A DNA stretch of 64,000 bases. Source: Salegentibacter sp. R32. GTDB taxonomy: Bacteria; Bacteroidota; Bacteroidia; Flavobacteriales; Flavobacteriaceae. This document shows, in pieces, positions 26,352 to 36,803 of the stretch. The notes under the pieces were generated by a model, which saw nothing but the letters and a program-made list of their open reading frames with translations, ran no database searches and was not told the origin of the DNA. Numbering within the stretch: position 1 is the stretch's first letter; each line of letters begins with the position of its first letter. The position numbers and the translations under genes are program-made. The stretch spans positions 124,001 to 188,000 of the forward strand of contig NZ_RXOM01000054.1 in the NCBI RefSeq assembly GCF_008692195.1, in the 5' to 3' direction.

Positions 26352-28025
26352 TTACATTTTGCTCGCCATAATTAAGGCGTTATACATATTTACCATTCTT
26401 CCTGAAACAGAAAGCTCTGCAAATGGTCGAATATCGTCTGAGTTACCACCCACCATTACTTCTTGTGGTGAAGCTAAACCACTCTTCATTAATACATCTT
26501 TTACTTCTGCAGCACTTAGTTTTGGGTATAAAGAACGAATCATAGCTGCAACTCCTGCAACCGCCGGAGAAGCCATCGATGTTCCTTGTAAAAATTCGTA
26601 TTCGTCGTTTGGCGTAGTTGACCAAATTTTAGTACCTGGTGCAAAAACATCTACATTGGTTTGCCCGTAGTTAGAAAATCTCGCTACTAGATCTGAACCA
26701 TAATCGAAATTAGATGCACCAACCGTTAAGAAGTTATCTGCAATTTCTTCGTTATTATCTGGTGTTTGATCGTTAGGATAAATGCGCGTAACATCCATAT
26801 CTAAAGCATCGTTACCGGCTGCATTTACGATTAAAACATCCTTTTTAGCGGCATATTTAATGGCATCGATCACCCATTCCGGATGTGTAGAATAGTATTT
26901 ACCAAAGCTCGTGTTAATTACTTTTGCACCATTATCTACCGCATAACGAATACCTAAAGCGATGTCTTTATCGTACTCATCACCATCAGGCACCGCACGA
27001 ACTGCCATAATTTTTACATTATCGGCAACACCATTAATTCCGATACCATTGTTACGTTCAGCAGCGATAATTCCGGCAACGTGTGTACCGTGCCTAGCAT
27101 CTTCTTTTTTAGGATCGGGACCATCAACATCATTATTTCCGTAGTTGGTATCAGTAAGATTATCTGGATCATCACTGGTTTTTCTACCGTCCAATTGCAT
27201 ATTTAGGTGAGACTCTAATCTTCCTTGGTAATAGTCTACCGCTCCTTGAATTTCTTTTTCTACCGCAGCGATATCTTCCCCGGCACTACTCATGATATTC
27301 ATGAGTAATGCTTTGTGTTGTTGAAGTTCTGGAGTATCTGCCTCCATGGCTTCTAATTCTTCTAAAGAGAATTTTTCTTTTCCTATTTTTTCTGCAGCAG
27401 CGGCTTGCGCTGAAGATACTTGTTGAAGAATTTGTTGGTAACGGTTAATGTTTCTAGTTACTTCTGCATATTCTTCATCGTATTCTTTTTGTGCTTTTTC
27501 GTAAAGTTCAAATTCTTCTTGGTTAGCAGCGCTAATTTCTGAAGCAGATTTTCCTTCATATTTTGGTTTTAGTTCTCTTAGGATTCTTACAAACTCCATA
27601 TTTTCTTCAATGGTGTTTCCTAAGAAATTCCAACCGTGGATATCATCTACATAGCCATTTTTATCGTCATCAATTCCGTTGCCGGGGATTTCATCTTCGT
27701 TGGTCCAAATGATGTTTTTAAGGTCTTCGTGTTCAATATCAACTCCACTATCAACAACACCAACAATGACGGTTTTTCCTTCGTAGTTTTTTATAATTTC
27801 TTCGTAAGCTTTTCTCACACTCATTCCGGGAATAGTATCAGATACCAAATCTGAACCTCCCCAACCTTTCAATTCAGTTTCACTTAATTCTGAATTTTTT
27901 AGCGGTTGTTGGTCTATATTTTCTATGGGTGTTGAAATAATTTTTGGGCCGGTTGTACCACAACTAATGGCAAAAAACGCAGCCATTGCAGCTGCCAAGG
28001 TAGGTTTAATGTATGCTCTTTTCAT
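26352..28025 (-). CDS. S8 family subtilisin-like serine protease, lipoprotein
   Basis: An exported subtilase. The signal MKRAYIKPTLAAAMAAFFAI ends in a lipobox with Cys22, so it is membrane anchored. The catalytic triad is complete: Asp92 in VVGVVDSGVD, His312 in RHGTHVAGI, and Ser483 in GTSMASPAVAG. The oxyanion Asn lies in NAAGND (about 401-406). The 220 residues between Asp and His are far more than in classical subtilisins and include a helical, Glu/Gln-rich insertion (about 140-270) that may form a coiled coil or pro-region. It ends 8 bases after the MBL-fold gene, forming a likely two-gene operon. Confidence 0.93.
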   Translation of the reverse strand: MKRAYIKPTLAAAMAAFFAISCGTTGPKIISTPIENIDQQPLKNSELSETELKGWGGSDLVSDTIPGMSVRKAYEEIIKNYEGKTVIVGVVDSGVDIEHEDLKNIIWTNEDEIPGNGIDDDKNGYVDDIHGWNFLGNTIEENMEFVRILRELKPKYEGKSASEISAANQEEFELYEKAQKEYDEEYAEVTRNINRYQQILQQVSSAQAAAAEKIGKEKFSLEELEAMEADTPELQQHKALLMNIMSSAGEDIAAVEKEIQGAVDYYQGRLESHLNMQLDGRKTSDDPDNLTDTNYGNNDVDGPDPKKEDARHGTHVAGIIAAERNNGIGINGVADNVKIMAVRAVPDGDEYDKDIALGIRYAVDNGAKVINTSFGKYYSTHPEWVIDAIKYAAKKDVLIVNAAGNDALDMDVTRIYPNDQTPDNNEEIADNFLTVGASNFDYGSDLVARFSNYGQTNVDVFAPGTKIWSTTPNDEYEFLQGTSMASPAVAGVAAMIRSLYPKLSAAEVKDVLMKSGLASPQEVMVGGNSDDIRPFAELSVSGRMVNMYNALIMASKM

Positions 28026-28033
28026 TTGAATTA

Positions 28034-28894
28034 TTATGAATTAAAAAGTTCGTTAAAGGTATAGGTTTTGTCTAAACGAACCCCTTTTTCGGTTCGCTTA
28101 AGAGTAATTATTTCATTATGGGCATCGTGTTCCATAAACAGGTAAAAGCCTTCATCAGCGGCCTTTTCGAGAAAAGCTTCCTTTTCACTTAATGTTAGTA
28201 ATGGTCGGGTATCGTAGCCCATAACGTAAGGCAATGGAATATGACCTGCAGTTGGTAATAAATCTGCCATGAAAACCAATGTTTTGCCTTGATATTGAAT
28301 ATGCGGAATCATTTGTTTATCGGTATGACCATCTACAAACAATACACCAAAGTTTAACTGGTCATAAAAATGAGAGCCTTGCGTACGTTCTAGAAAATGA
28401 AGTTGTCCGCTTTCTTCCATCGGAAGCAAATTCTCTTTTAAGAAGGAAGCTTTTTCCCGTGGGTTAGGATTGGTTGCCCATTCCCAGTGTTCTTTGTTGG
28501 TCCAAAACTTGGCATTTTTAAAGGCCGGTTCGTAACCTGTTCGTTCTTTATTCCATTGGATGCTTCCTCCACAGTGATCAAAATGGAGATGGGTTAAGAA
28601 AACATCGGTAATATCGTCCCGATGAAAACCATGTTTTTTTAAAGAAGAATCTAAATCGAATTCTCCCCAAGGATAATAATAGCTGAAAAACTTTTCACTT
28701 TGTTTATCGCCCAATCCGTTGTCGATGAGCGTAAGCTGATTTCCTTCTTCAATTAATAAGCAACGAGCTCCAATATCGATCATATTGTTGCTATCGGCCG
28801 GATTGGTTCTAGACCATAATGATTTAGGGACGACGCCAAACATAGCACCGCCATCAAGTTTAAAATTTCCGGCTTCGATGGGATATAATTTCAT
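28034..28894 (-). CDS. Metallo-beta-lactamase-fold hydrolase
   Basis: A 286-aa cytoplasmic hydrolase of the MBL superfamily. The zinc motif HxHxDH is present as THLHFDHCGG, with downstream His in FVDGHTDKQMIPH and MEHDAHNE that complete a two-metal site. LIDNGLGDK precedes the motif as usual. No signal peptide. The pattern is closest to the quorum-quenching lactonase/YtnP-like group, but the substrate cannot be assigned. It is the first gene of the pair with the S8 protease, divergent from the antiporter. Confidence 0.87.
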   Translation of the reverse strand: MKLYPIEAGNFKLDGGAMFGVVPKSLWSRTNPADSNNMIDIGARCLLIEEGNQLTLIDNGLGDKQSEKFFSYYYPWGEFDLDSSLKKHGFHRDDITDVFLTHLHFDHCGGSIQWNKERTGYEPAFKNAKFWTNKEHWEWATNPNPREKASFLKENLLPMEESGQLHFLERTQGSHFYDQLNFGVLFVDGHTDKQMIPHIQYQGKTLVFMADLLPTAGHIPLPYVMGYDTRPLLTLSEKEAFLEKAADEGFYLFMEHDAHNEIITLKRTEKGVRLDKTYTFNELFNS

Positions 28895-29074
28895 AAAAAG
28901 GATTTTTTAGCTAAAAAGAAGTCGCAAAATAAGAAAATAGAAATTTTTAAGCTAATCTTTTACAAATGAATTAACGCAACTGGCTTCTGCACAGAAAATT
29001 TACAACTTTTAAAAAGAGGGTGTTTTTTCTTTATAAAAATCTTATTTTGCAAGAAAATTATTTTAAAGTAAACG

Positions 29075-30958
29075 ATGTTAGAATTAGCAGGTTTAATCAT
29101 ATTCGGAATTTTAGCACAATGGGTTGCTTGGAAATTTAAAATTCCTGCAATTCTTCCGTTAATATTAATTGGTTTAGCGGTGGGCCCAATTGCCACCCTT
29201 TATACGGAAGACGGAACAAAATTAATAGAACCTATTTGGAATGGCGAATACGGTTTATTCCCCGGGGAAAGTTTGTTTTATTTTGTATCGCTCGCCATTA
29301 GTATTATCCTGTTTGAAGGAGGTTTAACCTTACGCCGAGGAGAAGTTTTAAATGTAGGCCCGGTGATTGTCAAATTAATTACTGTCGCAGTGATTATTAC
29401 TTTTTTTGGTGCTGGGATTGCAGCACACTTTATTTTTGGCTTATCCTGGCAAATCTCCTTTTTATTTGCAGCATTAATCATCGTGACGGGACCAACCGTA
29501 ATTACACCTATTCTTAGAAACATCCCTTTAAAGAAAGATGTTTCGGCTATTTTAAAATGGGAAGGGATTCTTATTGATCCTATTGGAGCTTTGGTGGCCG
29601 TATTGGTTTTTGAATTTATAAGTGCCGGGGAAGGCCACGAATTTACCCAAGTTGCCTTAGCGGAATTCGGTAAAATTGTACTCTTTGGATTTACTTTTGG
29701 ATTTACTTTTGCGCATGCGTTAGGTTTTTGTATCAAGAAAAATATTATTCCGCACTATTTATTGAATGTTTTTACGTTAGCGACAGTATTAGGCGTTTTC
29801 GTCTTGGCCGATTTATTTGCACACGAAAGCGGTTTATTGGCTGTCGTGGTAATGGGAATGGTACTTGGAAATATAAATTTACCGAACATTAAAGAGCTAC
29901 TGTACTTCAAAGAATCTTTAAGTGTTTTATTGATTTCGATTTTATTTATTCTTCTTTCGGCAAACATTAATATTGAAGATTTATTATTGGTTTACAATTG
30001 GAACGCGTTATTCCTTTTTGTAGCAGTGGTATTTTTGGTCAGGCCTTTGGGGGTTTTCTTGAGCAGTTTCCGGTCTTCCCTAAAGTTTAATGAAAAGCTT
30101 TTCATTAGTTGGGTAGGACCCCGTGGTATTGTTGCAGCGGGTATCGCTTCTTTATTTGGATTAAAATTGGCCAGTCAAGGAGTAGAAGGCGCTCAGTACA
30201 TCACTCCGTTGGTATTTATGATTGTTTTGGGAACGGTACTTTTAAATGCAACTACGGCGAGAGGATTCGCGCAATTGGTTGGAGTGTTTTTAACCAGTTC
30301 TGAAGGGATTTTAATTATTGGTGCTTCTTCTATTTCAAGATTAATTGGAACTTATTTGAAGAAAAATAACCGTCACGTAGTGTTAGTAGATAATAACCGA
30401 ATTAATGTAAGAAAAGCAAAAGAATTGGGATTGGAAGCTATTGAAGGAAGTGTATATGCTGATGATTTAGGAAATAATATTGAATTGAACGATGTTGGTT
30501 ATTTGATGGCTTTAACCGGGAATACCGATATTAACAAAACGGCTATTTCAAAATTTCAGAAACATTTTGGGGAAAATGGTTCGTTTAGGGTAGTTTCTTC
30601 AGATGAAATGGCAGACCCTGAAAACAATCCGCATGAAGGTTTATTCTCACATACCGATGATTATATTAAGTTAACTGAAGTGGCTAGAAAATTCCCTCAA
30701 ATTCAAGAAATTGAGCTGAATTCTCAAGAGCATTATAGCGGTTTAATTGAAATCACTAAGGCAGATGATGATATTATTCCACTTTTTGTAAAAGACAATG
30801 AAGGAGATTTAAGTATTATCCCTTCCAATAGTCAAGAAGTGCAAATTGAAGAAGGGAATATGCTAGTTTATTTAGGAAAGACCATTGAAACCGAAAAACT
30901 GAAAGAAAGTACAGATTTGGGAGAAACCGTTTCTAAAGATGAAGAAGATAAAAGTTAA
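29075..30958 (+). CDS. CPA1 family sodium/proton antiporter with RCK (TrkA) domain
   Basis: An inner-membrane monovalent cation/proton antiporter. The 627-aa protein has 11-12 membrane helices (about 1-400) with the CPA1 pattern ISIILFEGGLTLR, the TGPTVITPILRNIP stretch, and GPRGIVAAGIAS. The C-terminal half holds a Rossmann-type RCK/TrkA-N domain (GILIIGASSISRLIGTYLKK, with VVLVDNN) and a further TrkA-C-like region, suggesting control by nucleotide or ligand binding. Ion specificity (Na+ or K+) is not decided by sequence. Its stop overlaps the convergent yebC stop by four bases (TTAA). Confidence 0.92.
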   Translation: MLELAGLIIFGILAQWVAWKFKIPAILPLILIGLAVGPIATLYTEDGTKLIEPIWNGEYGLFPGESLFYFVSLAISIILFEGGLTLRRGEVLNVGPVIVKLITVAVIITFFGAGIAAHFIFGLSWQISFLFAALIIVTGPTVITPILRNIPLKKDVSAILKWEGILIDPIGALVAVLVFEFISAGEGHEFTQVALAEFGKIVLFGFTFGFTFAHALGFCIKKNIIPHYLLNVFTLATVLGVFVLADLFAHESGLLAVVVMGMVLGNINLPNIKELLYFKESLSVLLISILFILLSANINIEDLLLVYNWNALFLFVAVVFLVRPLGVFLSSFRSSLKFNEKLFISWVGPRGIVAAGIASLFGLKLASQGVEGAQYITPLVFMIVLGTVLLNATTARGFAQLVGVFLTSSEGILIIGASSISRLIGTYLKKNNRHVVLVDNNRINVRKAKELGLEAIEGSVYADDLGNNIELNDVGYLMALTGNTDINKTAISKFQKHFGENGSFRVVSSDEMADPENNPHEGLFSHTDDYIKLTEVARKFPQIQEIELNSQEHYSGLIEITKADDDIIPLFVKDNEGDLSIIPSNSQEVQIEEGNMLVYLGKTIETEKLKESTDLGETVSKDEEDKS

Positions 30959-31716
30959 TCTTCTTCATCTAAAGCTTCTGCAAGTTCATCGGTGATTTCT
31001 AAGTTGTGGAAAACGTTCTGTACATCATCGTCTTCTTCAAACTTATCTACTAAATTCATTATTTTTTTACCCTCTTCTACACTTAATTGGTTAGTATTGG
31101 TAGGTATTCTTTGTAATTCAGAATTTTTTACTTCAATTTCTAATTTTTCTAAGGTTTCAGCCATTTTTCCGAAGTCGACAAAATCGGTGTAGATAGTGAT
31201 AAAGTCATCACTTTCTTCAAAATCTTCGGCACCACCTTCAATAAGTTCAAGTTCTAATTCTTCCAAGGTCATTTCAATCTTATCTCTTTCAATGGTAAAC
31301 ACCCCTTTTCTATCGAACAGAAATTCTAAGGAACCATTGGTGCCTAAACTGCCTCCGTTTTTAGTAAAGATAGAACGTACCGAAGCTACCGTCCGGTTAG
31401 TATTATCGGTGGTGCATTCTATAAAAAATGCGATTCCGTTAGGGCCGTAGCCTTCAAAGGTGACAGTTTCGTAATTATCTGCATCGGCGCCACTTGCTTT
31501 TTTTATAGCCCGTTCAATGGTATCTTTAGGCATATTTACCCCTTTGGCGTTAGCAATAGCATTACGTAAAGTAGGGTTAGAGTCAGGATCTGGACCGCCC
31601 CCTTCTTTTACTGCTACATTTATCTCTTTAATTGCACGGGTAAATTGTTTGGCCCGTTTTTTATCTTGCGCTCCTTTTCGGTGTTTTATATTTGCCCATT
31701 TGCTATGTCCTGCCAT
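30955..31716 (-). CDS. YebC/PmpR family DNA-binding protein
   Basis: A 253-aa cytoplasmic protein of the YebC/TACO1 family. Relatives act as transcription regulators and, in mitochondria and some bacteria, as translation factors for proline-rich stretches. The starting motif MAGHSKWANIKHRKGAQD is diagnostic, followed by GYGPNGIAFFIECTTDN and NGGSLGTNGSLEFLF. The C-terminus is acidic. It overlaps the antiporter gene tail to tail by four bases. Confidence 0.94.
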   Translation of the reverse strand: MAGHSKWANIKHRKGAQDKKRAKQFTRAIKEINVAVKEGGGPDPDSNPTLRNAIANAKGVNMPKDTIERAIKKASGADADNYETVTFEGYGPNGIAFFIECTTDNTNRTVASVRSIFTKNGGSLGTNGSLEFLFDRKGVFTIERDKIEMTLEELELELIEGGAEDFEESDDFITIYTDFVDFGKMAETLEKLEIEVKNSELQRIPTNTNQLSVEEGKKIMNLVDKFEEDDDVQNVFHNLEITDELAEALDEED

Positions 31717-31984
31717 AATTCAGTTTCATTTGGTTTGGTTATAACATAATAAAATTCTTGAATTTTCAAAATATCTTTAAATCTGAAAAAAATATTAAAG
31801 TATGTCGTAGAAATTAAATTATAAGCGTTCAATATTTTATATACATGAATGTTAAAGTTTATAATGTATAATTTTAAAAATCAGAATGTTAACTATACCG
31901 TATAAAATTATTGTTAATAAAATTTTAATTTAAATATTCAATTAGATATATTGCAGCATTAACTAATAAAAATTTACAATTATT

Positions 31985-32272
31985 ATGAAAAAATTTACTT
32001 TATTAACACTTGCTATTGGTCTTTTCGCATTTACTTCTTGTTCCAGTGATGATGATGGTGGAGATGGTGGAAATTCAGATTGTGTGGTATGTTCTATGTC
32101 AATGGAAGGAAATAGTATCGATACTGAATATTGCGATAATGGAGATGGTACTATGACAGTAACTGTAAGATCAGGTGGCCAAGAAGTTTCTCAAGACCAA
32201 GATATTCCAGAGGGTACTACTTTTGATGAAATAATCTCAGAAATGGAACAAAATGGGGAAAATTGTAATTAA
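31985..32272 (+). CDS. Small lipoprotein with acidic linker and Cys pairs
   Basis: A 95-aa lipoprotein. The signal MKKFTLLTLAIGLFAFTSC ends in a lipobox at Cys19, followed by SSDDDGGDGG, the acidic/glycine sequence typical of Bacteroidota surface lipoproteins (lipoprotein export signal for the outer leaflet). The mature part is very acidic and carries a CVVC pair plus two further Cys, which suggests disulfides or a metal site. Function unknown. The 268-bp A+T-rich gap upstream holds its promoter, and a strong terminator follows. Confidence 0.82.
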   Translation: MKKFTLLTLAIGLFAFTSCSSDDDGGDGGNSDCVVCSMSMEGNSIDTEYCDNGDGTMTVTVRSGGQEVSQDQDIPEGTTFDEIISEMEQNGENCN

Positions 32273-32294
32273 TCGCAACGCAAAAACTAGAACC

Positions 32295-32327
32295 AAAAAA
32301 GCCTCTGAAATTTTCAGAGGCTTTTTT
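32295..32327. terminator. Bidirectional terminator between the lipoprotein and lepA
   Basis: AAAAAAGCCTCTGAAA and TTTTCAGAGGCTTTTTT form a near-perfect 16-bp stem with A/T tails on both sides. Lies between convergent genes. Confidence 0.9.
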
Positions 32328-32331
32328 ATAT

Positions 32332-34128
32332 CTAATCATTTAATTTTAAAACGGCCATAAAGGCTTCTTGCGGTATTTCTACATTTCCTACGGCACGCAT
32401 CCTTTTCTTCCCTTTTTTCTGTTTTTCCAAAAGTTTACGCTTACGGGAAATATCACCTCCATAACATTTTGCGGTTACATCTTTACGAAGGGCTTTTACG
32501 GTTTCCCGGGCAATAATTTTGGCTCCGATTGCAGCTTGAATGGGAATATCGAATTGTTGTCTGGGAATTAATTCCTTTAATTTTTCACACATTTTCTTCC
32601 CAATATCATACGCATTATCTACGTGTAACAAGGCTGAAAGTGCATCAACCGTATTTCCGTTGAGAAGCACATCTACTTTTACCAATTTAGAAGGTTTCAT
32701 TCCAATAGGAGCGTAATCAAAGGAAGCGTAACCTTTAGAAACGGTTTTTAAACGATCGTAAAAATCGAAAACAATTTCAGCTAAAGGCATATTAAAACTA
32801 AGTTCTACCCTTTCTGGGGTTAAGTAAGTTTGATTCACGATTTCCCCGCGTTTTTCAATACAAAGCGACATAACCGGTCCTACAAAATCGGCTTTTGTAA
32901 TAATAGTGGCTTTAATAAAAGGTTCTTCTACCCGGTCTAATTTGGAAGGTTCCGGTAAGTCTGAGGGGTTGTTGACCAGAACGAGTTCATCGGGTTCTTT
33001 ATTGGTGTAAGCGTAATACGATACGTTGGGTACGGTGGTAATTACCGTCATATCAAACTCACGCTCTAAGCGTTCTTGTATAATTTCTAGATGCAGCATA
33101 CCTAAAAATCCACAACGGAAACCAAAACCTAAAGCGGCAGAACTTTCCGGTTGAAAAACTAAAGAGGCATCATTTAACTGTAGTTTTTCCATACAGGAAC
33201 GAAGCTCTTCGTAATCTTCAGTATCTACGGGATAAATTCCGGCAAAAACCATGGGTTTTACATCTTCAAAACCTGCCACGGCTTCAGTAGTTGGATTTTC
33301 AGCATCGGTAATGGTATCTCCTACTTTTACTTCACGGGCGTCTTTAATACCGGTTATTAAGTAACCTACATCTCCGGTTTTTATTTCTTTCTGCGGAAAT
33401 TGTTTCAGTTTTAACGTACCCACTTCATCTGCAGAATATTTTTTATTCGTGTTGACGAATTTAATTTGTTGTCCTTTTTTAATACTTCCGTTAATCACCC
33501 GAAAAAAGGTTTCAACTCCACGAAAAGGATTATAAACTGAGTCGAAAATAAGCGCTCTAAGTGGGGCGTCTGGTTTTCCTGTTGGAGCGGGAATGCGTTC
33601 AATAATGGCTTTTAAAATTTCTTCAATTCCTAGTCCGGTTTTGGCACTTGCGGGGATCACCTCAGAACGATCACATCCTAAAAGATCTACAATATCATCG
33701 GTTACTTCTTCCGGATTGGCGCTTGGTAAATCTACTTTATTAAGAACCGGGATAATTTCTAAGTCGTTCTCCAAGGCTAAATATAAGTTAGAAATAGTTT
33801 GGGCTTGTATACTTTGAGCCGCATCAACGACGAGTAAAGCTCCTTCACAAGCGGCAATAGATCGTGAGACTTCATAAGAAAAATCTACGTGACCGGGAGT
33901 ATCAATTAAATTAAGCACATATTCTTCTCCGTTATAAGGAAAATTCATTTGGATGGCGTGACTTTTAATGGTAATTCCACGTTCTCGTTCTAAATCCATA
34001 CTATCAAGTAGTTGCTCTTGTTTTTCCCGTTCGGTTACAGAGCCGGTAAAGTCTAAGAGTCTGTCCGCCAGTGTGCTTTTACCGTGGTCTATATGTGCAA
34101 TAATGCAAAAATTTCTAAAGTGCTTCAT
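32332..34128 (-). CDS. lepA: Elongation factor 4 (LepA)
   Basis: A ribosome-associated GTPase that back-translocates or supports ribosome assembly. At 598 aa it has exact LepA length. The G1 motif [15 protein letters not shown], the G3 DTPGHVDF and the G4 NKVD are visible, with the LepA-specific C-terminal domain ([19 protein letters not shown]) at the end. It starts at ATG 34128. A -7 box lies about 90 bases upstream on the minus strand. Apparently monocistronic. Confidence 0.98.
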   Translation of the reverse strand: MKHFRNFCIIAHIDHGKSTLADRLLDFTGSVTEREKQEQLLDSMDLERERGITIKSHAIQMNFPYNGEEYVLNLIDTPGHVDFSYEVSRSIAACEGALLVVDAAQSIQAQTISNLYLALENDLEIIPVLNKVDLPSANPEEVTDDIVDLLGCDRSEVIPASAKTGLGIEEILKAIIERIPAPTGKPDAPLRALIFDSVYNPFRGVETFFRVINGSIKKGQQIKFVNTNKKYSADEVGTLKLKQFPQKEIKTGDVGYLITGIKDAREVKVGDTITDAENPTTEAVAGFEDVKPMVFAGIYPVDTEDYEELRSCMEKLQLNDASLVFQPESSAALGFGFRCGFLGMLHLEIIQERLEREFDMTVITTVPNVSYYAYTNKEPDELVLVNNPSDLPEPSKLDRVEEPFIKATIITKADFVGPVMSLCIEKRGEIVNQTYLTPERVELSFNMPLAEIVFDFYDRLKTVSKGYASFDYAPIGMKPSKLVKVDVLLNGNTVDALSALLHVDNAYDIGKKMCEKLKELIPRQQFDIPIQAAIGAKIIARETVKALRKDVTAKCYGGDISRKRKLLEKQKKGKKRMRAVGNVEIPQEAFMAVLKLND

Positions 34129-34190
34129 AAAACGTTATCAAATTGGACATCAAGAATCATAAATTTTAATACATTTCACAAAAAAAGTAT

Positions 34191-34198
34191 TAGATTTG
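34191..34198 (+). promoter_or_regulatory. Possible -7 box of the outer-membrane receptor gene, TAGATTTG
   Basis: An exact TAnnTTTG match on the plus strand, about 110 bases before the TTG start of the receptor. A long leader is possible but unproven. Confidence 0.35.
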
Positions 34199-34215
34199 AT
34201 TCTCAATAGATTTTG

Positions 34216-34223
34216 CAAATATA
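34216..34223 (-). promoter_or_regulatory. lepA: -7 box of lepA, TATATTTG
   Basis: An exact TAnnTTTG match on the minus strand, 87 bases before the lepA ATG. Confidence 0.5.
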
Positions 34224-34307
34224 GTTTTTTAAAAATCGAAAAAAGAAAGTTATATCTTTTCAGCAAAGAATAATCAAATTTTAACGTCTACCCAAATTTC
34301 CCTAAGA

Positions 34308-36710
34308 TTGAAACGCTTAACCTCCATCATCTCCTTTTTTATTATAAGCATGACTGTTTATGGTCAACATACCATTGATGGAAAGGTTATTAGTATTGAA
34401 AATAAAGCTATTGCCTATGTAAATGTGGTTTTATATCAACAGGTAGATTCTAGTTTTGTAGACGGTACTATTTCTGAAGAAAACGGCAGTTTTCATCTAC
34501 AAGATATTAGTAAAGGAAATTATTTTATTGAAGCCAGTTATGTGGGCTATCAAAATTCTAAATGGAGTTTTCGGTTAGACAAAAATAAAACGCTTCAACC
34601 TTTGGTTTTAAAAAAAGATGAGGAATATTTGGATGAGGTAACTGTTAGAACCAGAACTCCTGAAATTAGAAGAGAAAATGGTAAGATTATTTTTGATATT
34701 GAGCATACCAGTCTTTCTAGCGGAAATACTTGGGAGGTTTTAAAAAAAACCCCTGGGGTTATTAATATTCAAGGAAGTTTAAAAATTAGAAACACTTCGG
34801 CCACCATTTATATTAATGATAGAAAAGTAGATATCACTGAAGATGAACTTCAGCAATTATTGCAAAGTTATTCAGCAGAAAATGTACAAAAGATAGAGGT
34901 CTTAAGAAATCCCCCAGCAAAATACGATGCAGGTGATGGACCAATTATTAATATTGTGACTACAAAAATCTTGGTTCCCGGTTATAAAGGTAGCTTTAAT
35001 GGAAGTTACACTCAAGCTATTTACGCCAAGTATAATCTTGGGACGAGCCATTATTACAAAAACGATCATCTTAATATTTTCGGGAATTATAGCTTTTCAC
35101 CTTCAAAGCGCTTTAAGCAAGACGAAAGCTATATTAATTATATAAATGAAGAGAAAGAGGTTTTTCAGTCTTGGCAAACCGATTTTGATAGGACTACTAA
35201 GCAAGAAAACCATAATGCCAACTTAATGATTGATTATAAGTTGGATGATGAAAACACCTTGAGTTTTAGTTCCACAGGATTATACACTCCAGATAAAACT
35301 TACGATAACCACGGACAAACCAATATTTACAATCAAGCATTTGAACTAGATTCACTTTTCACCACAGAAAGTCATTTAGATAATAATTTATTTAATACTG
35401 CTTACGATATTTCCTATCAACATGTGTTTAATTCTTCTACAGATATTAGTGCAAATTTCCATTCCACTTATTACGATGAAGAAAAGCAGCAAATCATATT
35501 TACCGATTATTTTAATGCTGAAGACCAATTGCTCAACCAAAATAGTTTTGCAACTGGAGCAGAGCAGAAAATAAATATTTATACCGGACAAATAGATTTT
35601 AAAACATTATTTGGCGATTATAATTTTTCTAGCGGAATTAAATATTCAGATATCAATTCTACTAGTTTAATTAATTTTTATGAGGTTGAAAGTAATGCGC
35701 GTTTACTTGAAAACAGTTACTTATCAGATAAATTTCAATACGATGAAGCTGTTTACGCAGCTTATTCAAGTGTTGCTAAAGAATGGGAAAAATTTAGTAC
35801 AAAGTTAGGCTTACGGGTAGAGCATACCAATAGAGAAGGACATTCTTTTAGTTTAAATCAATCTAACCAAAGAGATTATACAGAAATTTTTCCTTCTTTA
35901 TATGTAAGTTACAAAGCATCAAATAATCATAGTTTTGCTTTCGATTATGGCAGAAAAATAAACCGCCCTAAGTATGAGAGCTTAAACCCCTTTCGGTATT
36001 TTATAACTGAAAATAGTTATCAATCTGGAAATCCCAATTTGCGGGCAGCCATAAGTAATGAATTCAATTTAAACTATACCCTTAAAAATAAATATTCATT
36101 TGATTTTTATTATCGTGACAATGGTAAAAATGTAGCTCACTTGGTTTTTCAAAACAATACCGATTTATTTTTGCATTCCATACAAGCCAATGTTTTAGAA
36201 AGTAAATCCTACGGTATCGATTTTTTTCATGCCCGGTCCCTAAAAAGTTGGTGGTATGCACAAGCGGTACTTTCAAGTTTTTATGAAGAAGAAACTTTTT
36301 TAGCAATAGAAAGTAATAATACCCCGGTAACTAATCAGGTAAGTGGTTTATATGCGTCTATTTATAATGGCTTAACCTTGTCTAAGGACGGGACATTTAC
36401 CGGAGATCTTACCTTCTTTTATATGTCTGCTTTCCTGTCTGGTTCCTATAAAATGGGAAGCAGGTCTAATTTATCTGTAGGGGCAAGAAAAACCATTTTA
36501 AATAACCGGGCAGAACTTTCTCTGCATTTTTCTGATATTTTTAATGATTATGCCCCTCAATTAAACTCTACATATTTAAATCAAGATAATGGGTATTATG
36601 CCTTACCGGAAAATAGATTTGTTCGTATTGGTTTTAAATATAAGTTTGGGAATAGTGATTTAAAGGATAATGAGCGTAGTATAGATGCTGCAGAACGGGA
36701 TAGGTTGTAA
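34308..36710 (+). CDS. Outer-membrane beta-barrel receptor with carboxypeptidase-like N-terminal domain
   Basis: An 800-aa outer-membrane protein of the TonB-dependent receptor-like group (PF14905-type barrel). The signal peptide (MKRLTSIISFFIISMTVYGQ) is followed by a carboxypeptidase-regulatory-like beta sandwich (about 22-100, IDGKVISIENKAIAYVNVVL), a plug-like domain (about 105-215, ending NPPAKYDAGDGPIINIVT), and a barrel ending in the aromatic C-terminus KYKFGN. The tail is unusually extended by about 20 charged residues after the last strand. The start is a TTG, because no ATG preserves the signal peptide. No partner lipoprotein lies next to it, so the substrate is unknown. Confidence 0.87.
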   Translation: MKRLTSIISFFIISMTVYGQHTIDGKVISIENKAIAYVNVVLYQQVDSSFVDGTISEENGSFHLQDISKGNYFIEASYVGYQNSKWSFRLDKNKTLQPLVLKKDEEYLDEVTVRTRTPEIRRENGKIIFDIEHTSLSSGNTWEVLKKTPGVINIQGSLKIRNTSATIYINDRKVDITEDELQQLLQSYSAENVQKIEVLRNPPAKYDAGDGPIINIVTTKILVPGYKGSFNGSYTQAIYAKYNLGTSHYYKNDHLNIFGNYSFSPSKRFKQDESYINYINEEKEVFQSWQTDFDRTTKQENHNANLMIDYKLDDENTLSFSSTGLYTPDKTYDNHGQTNIYNQAFELDSLFTTESHLDNNLFNTAYDISYQHVFNSSTDISANFHSTYYDEEKQQIIFTDYFNAEDQLLNQNSFATGAEQKINIYTGQIDFKTLFGDYNFSSGIKYSDINSTSLINFYEVESNARLLENSYLSDKFQYDEAVYAAYSSVAKEWEKFSTKLGLRVEHTNREGHSFSLNQSNQRDYTEIFPSLYVSYKASNNHSFAFDYGRKINRPKYESLNPFRYFITENSYQSGNPNLRAAISNEFNLNYTLKNKYSFDFYYRDNGKNVAHLVFQNNTDLFLHSIQANVLESKSYGIDFFHARSLKSWWYAQAVLSSFYEEETFLAIESNNTPVTNQVSGLYASIYNGLTLSKDGTFTGDLTFFYMSAFLSGSYKMGSRSNLSVGARKTILNNRAELSLHFSDIFNDYAPQLNSTYLNQDNGYYALPENRFVRIGFKYKFGNSDLKDNERSIDAAERDRL

Positions 36711-36766
36711 GTGCAAATTATTCTATTCATTTTTAATATTAAAAACAGCAGTTCATTCTTATTTAT

Positions 36767-36774
36767 TAATTTTG
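36767..36774 (+). promoter_or_regulatory. dusB: -7 box of dusB, TAATTTTG
   Basis: An exact TAnnTTTG match with a predicted transcription start near 36780. This leaves about 24 bases before the TTG start codon of dusB. Confidence 0.55.
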
Positions 36775-36803
36775 CAGCTTAGAACCTAAAATAAAATTCA
36801 GTT

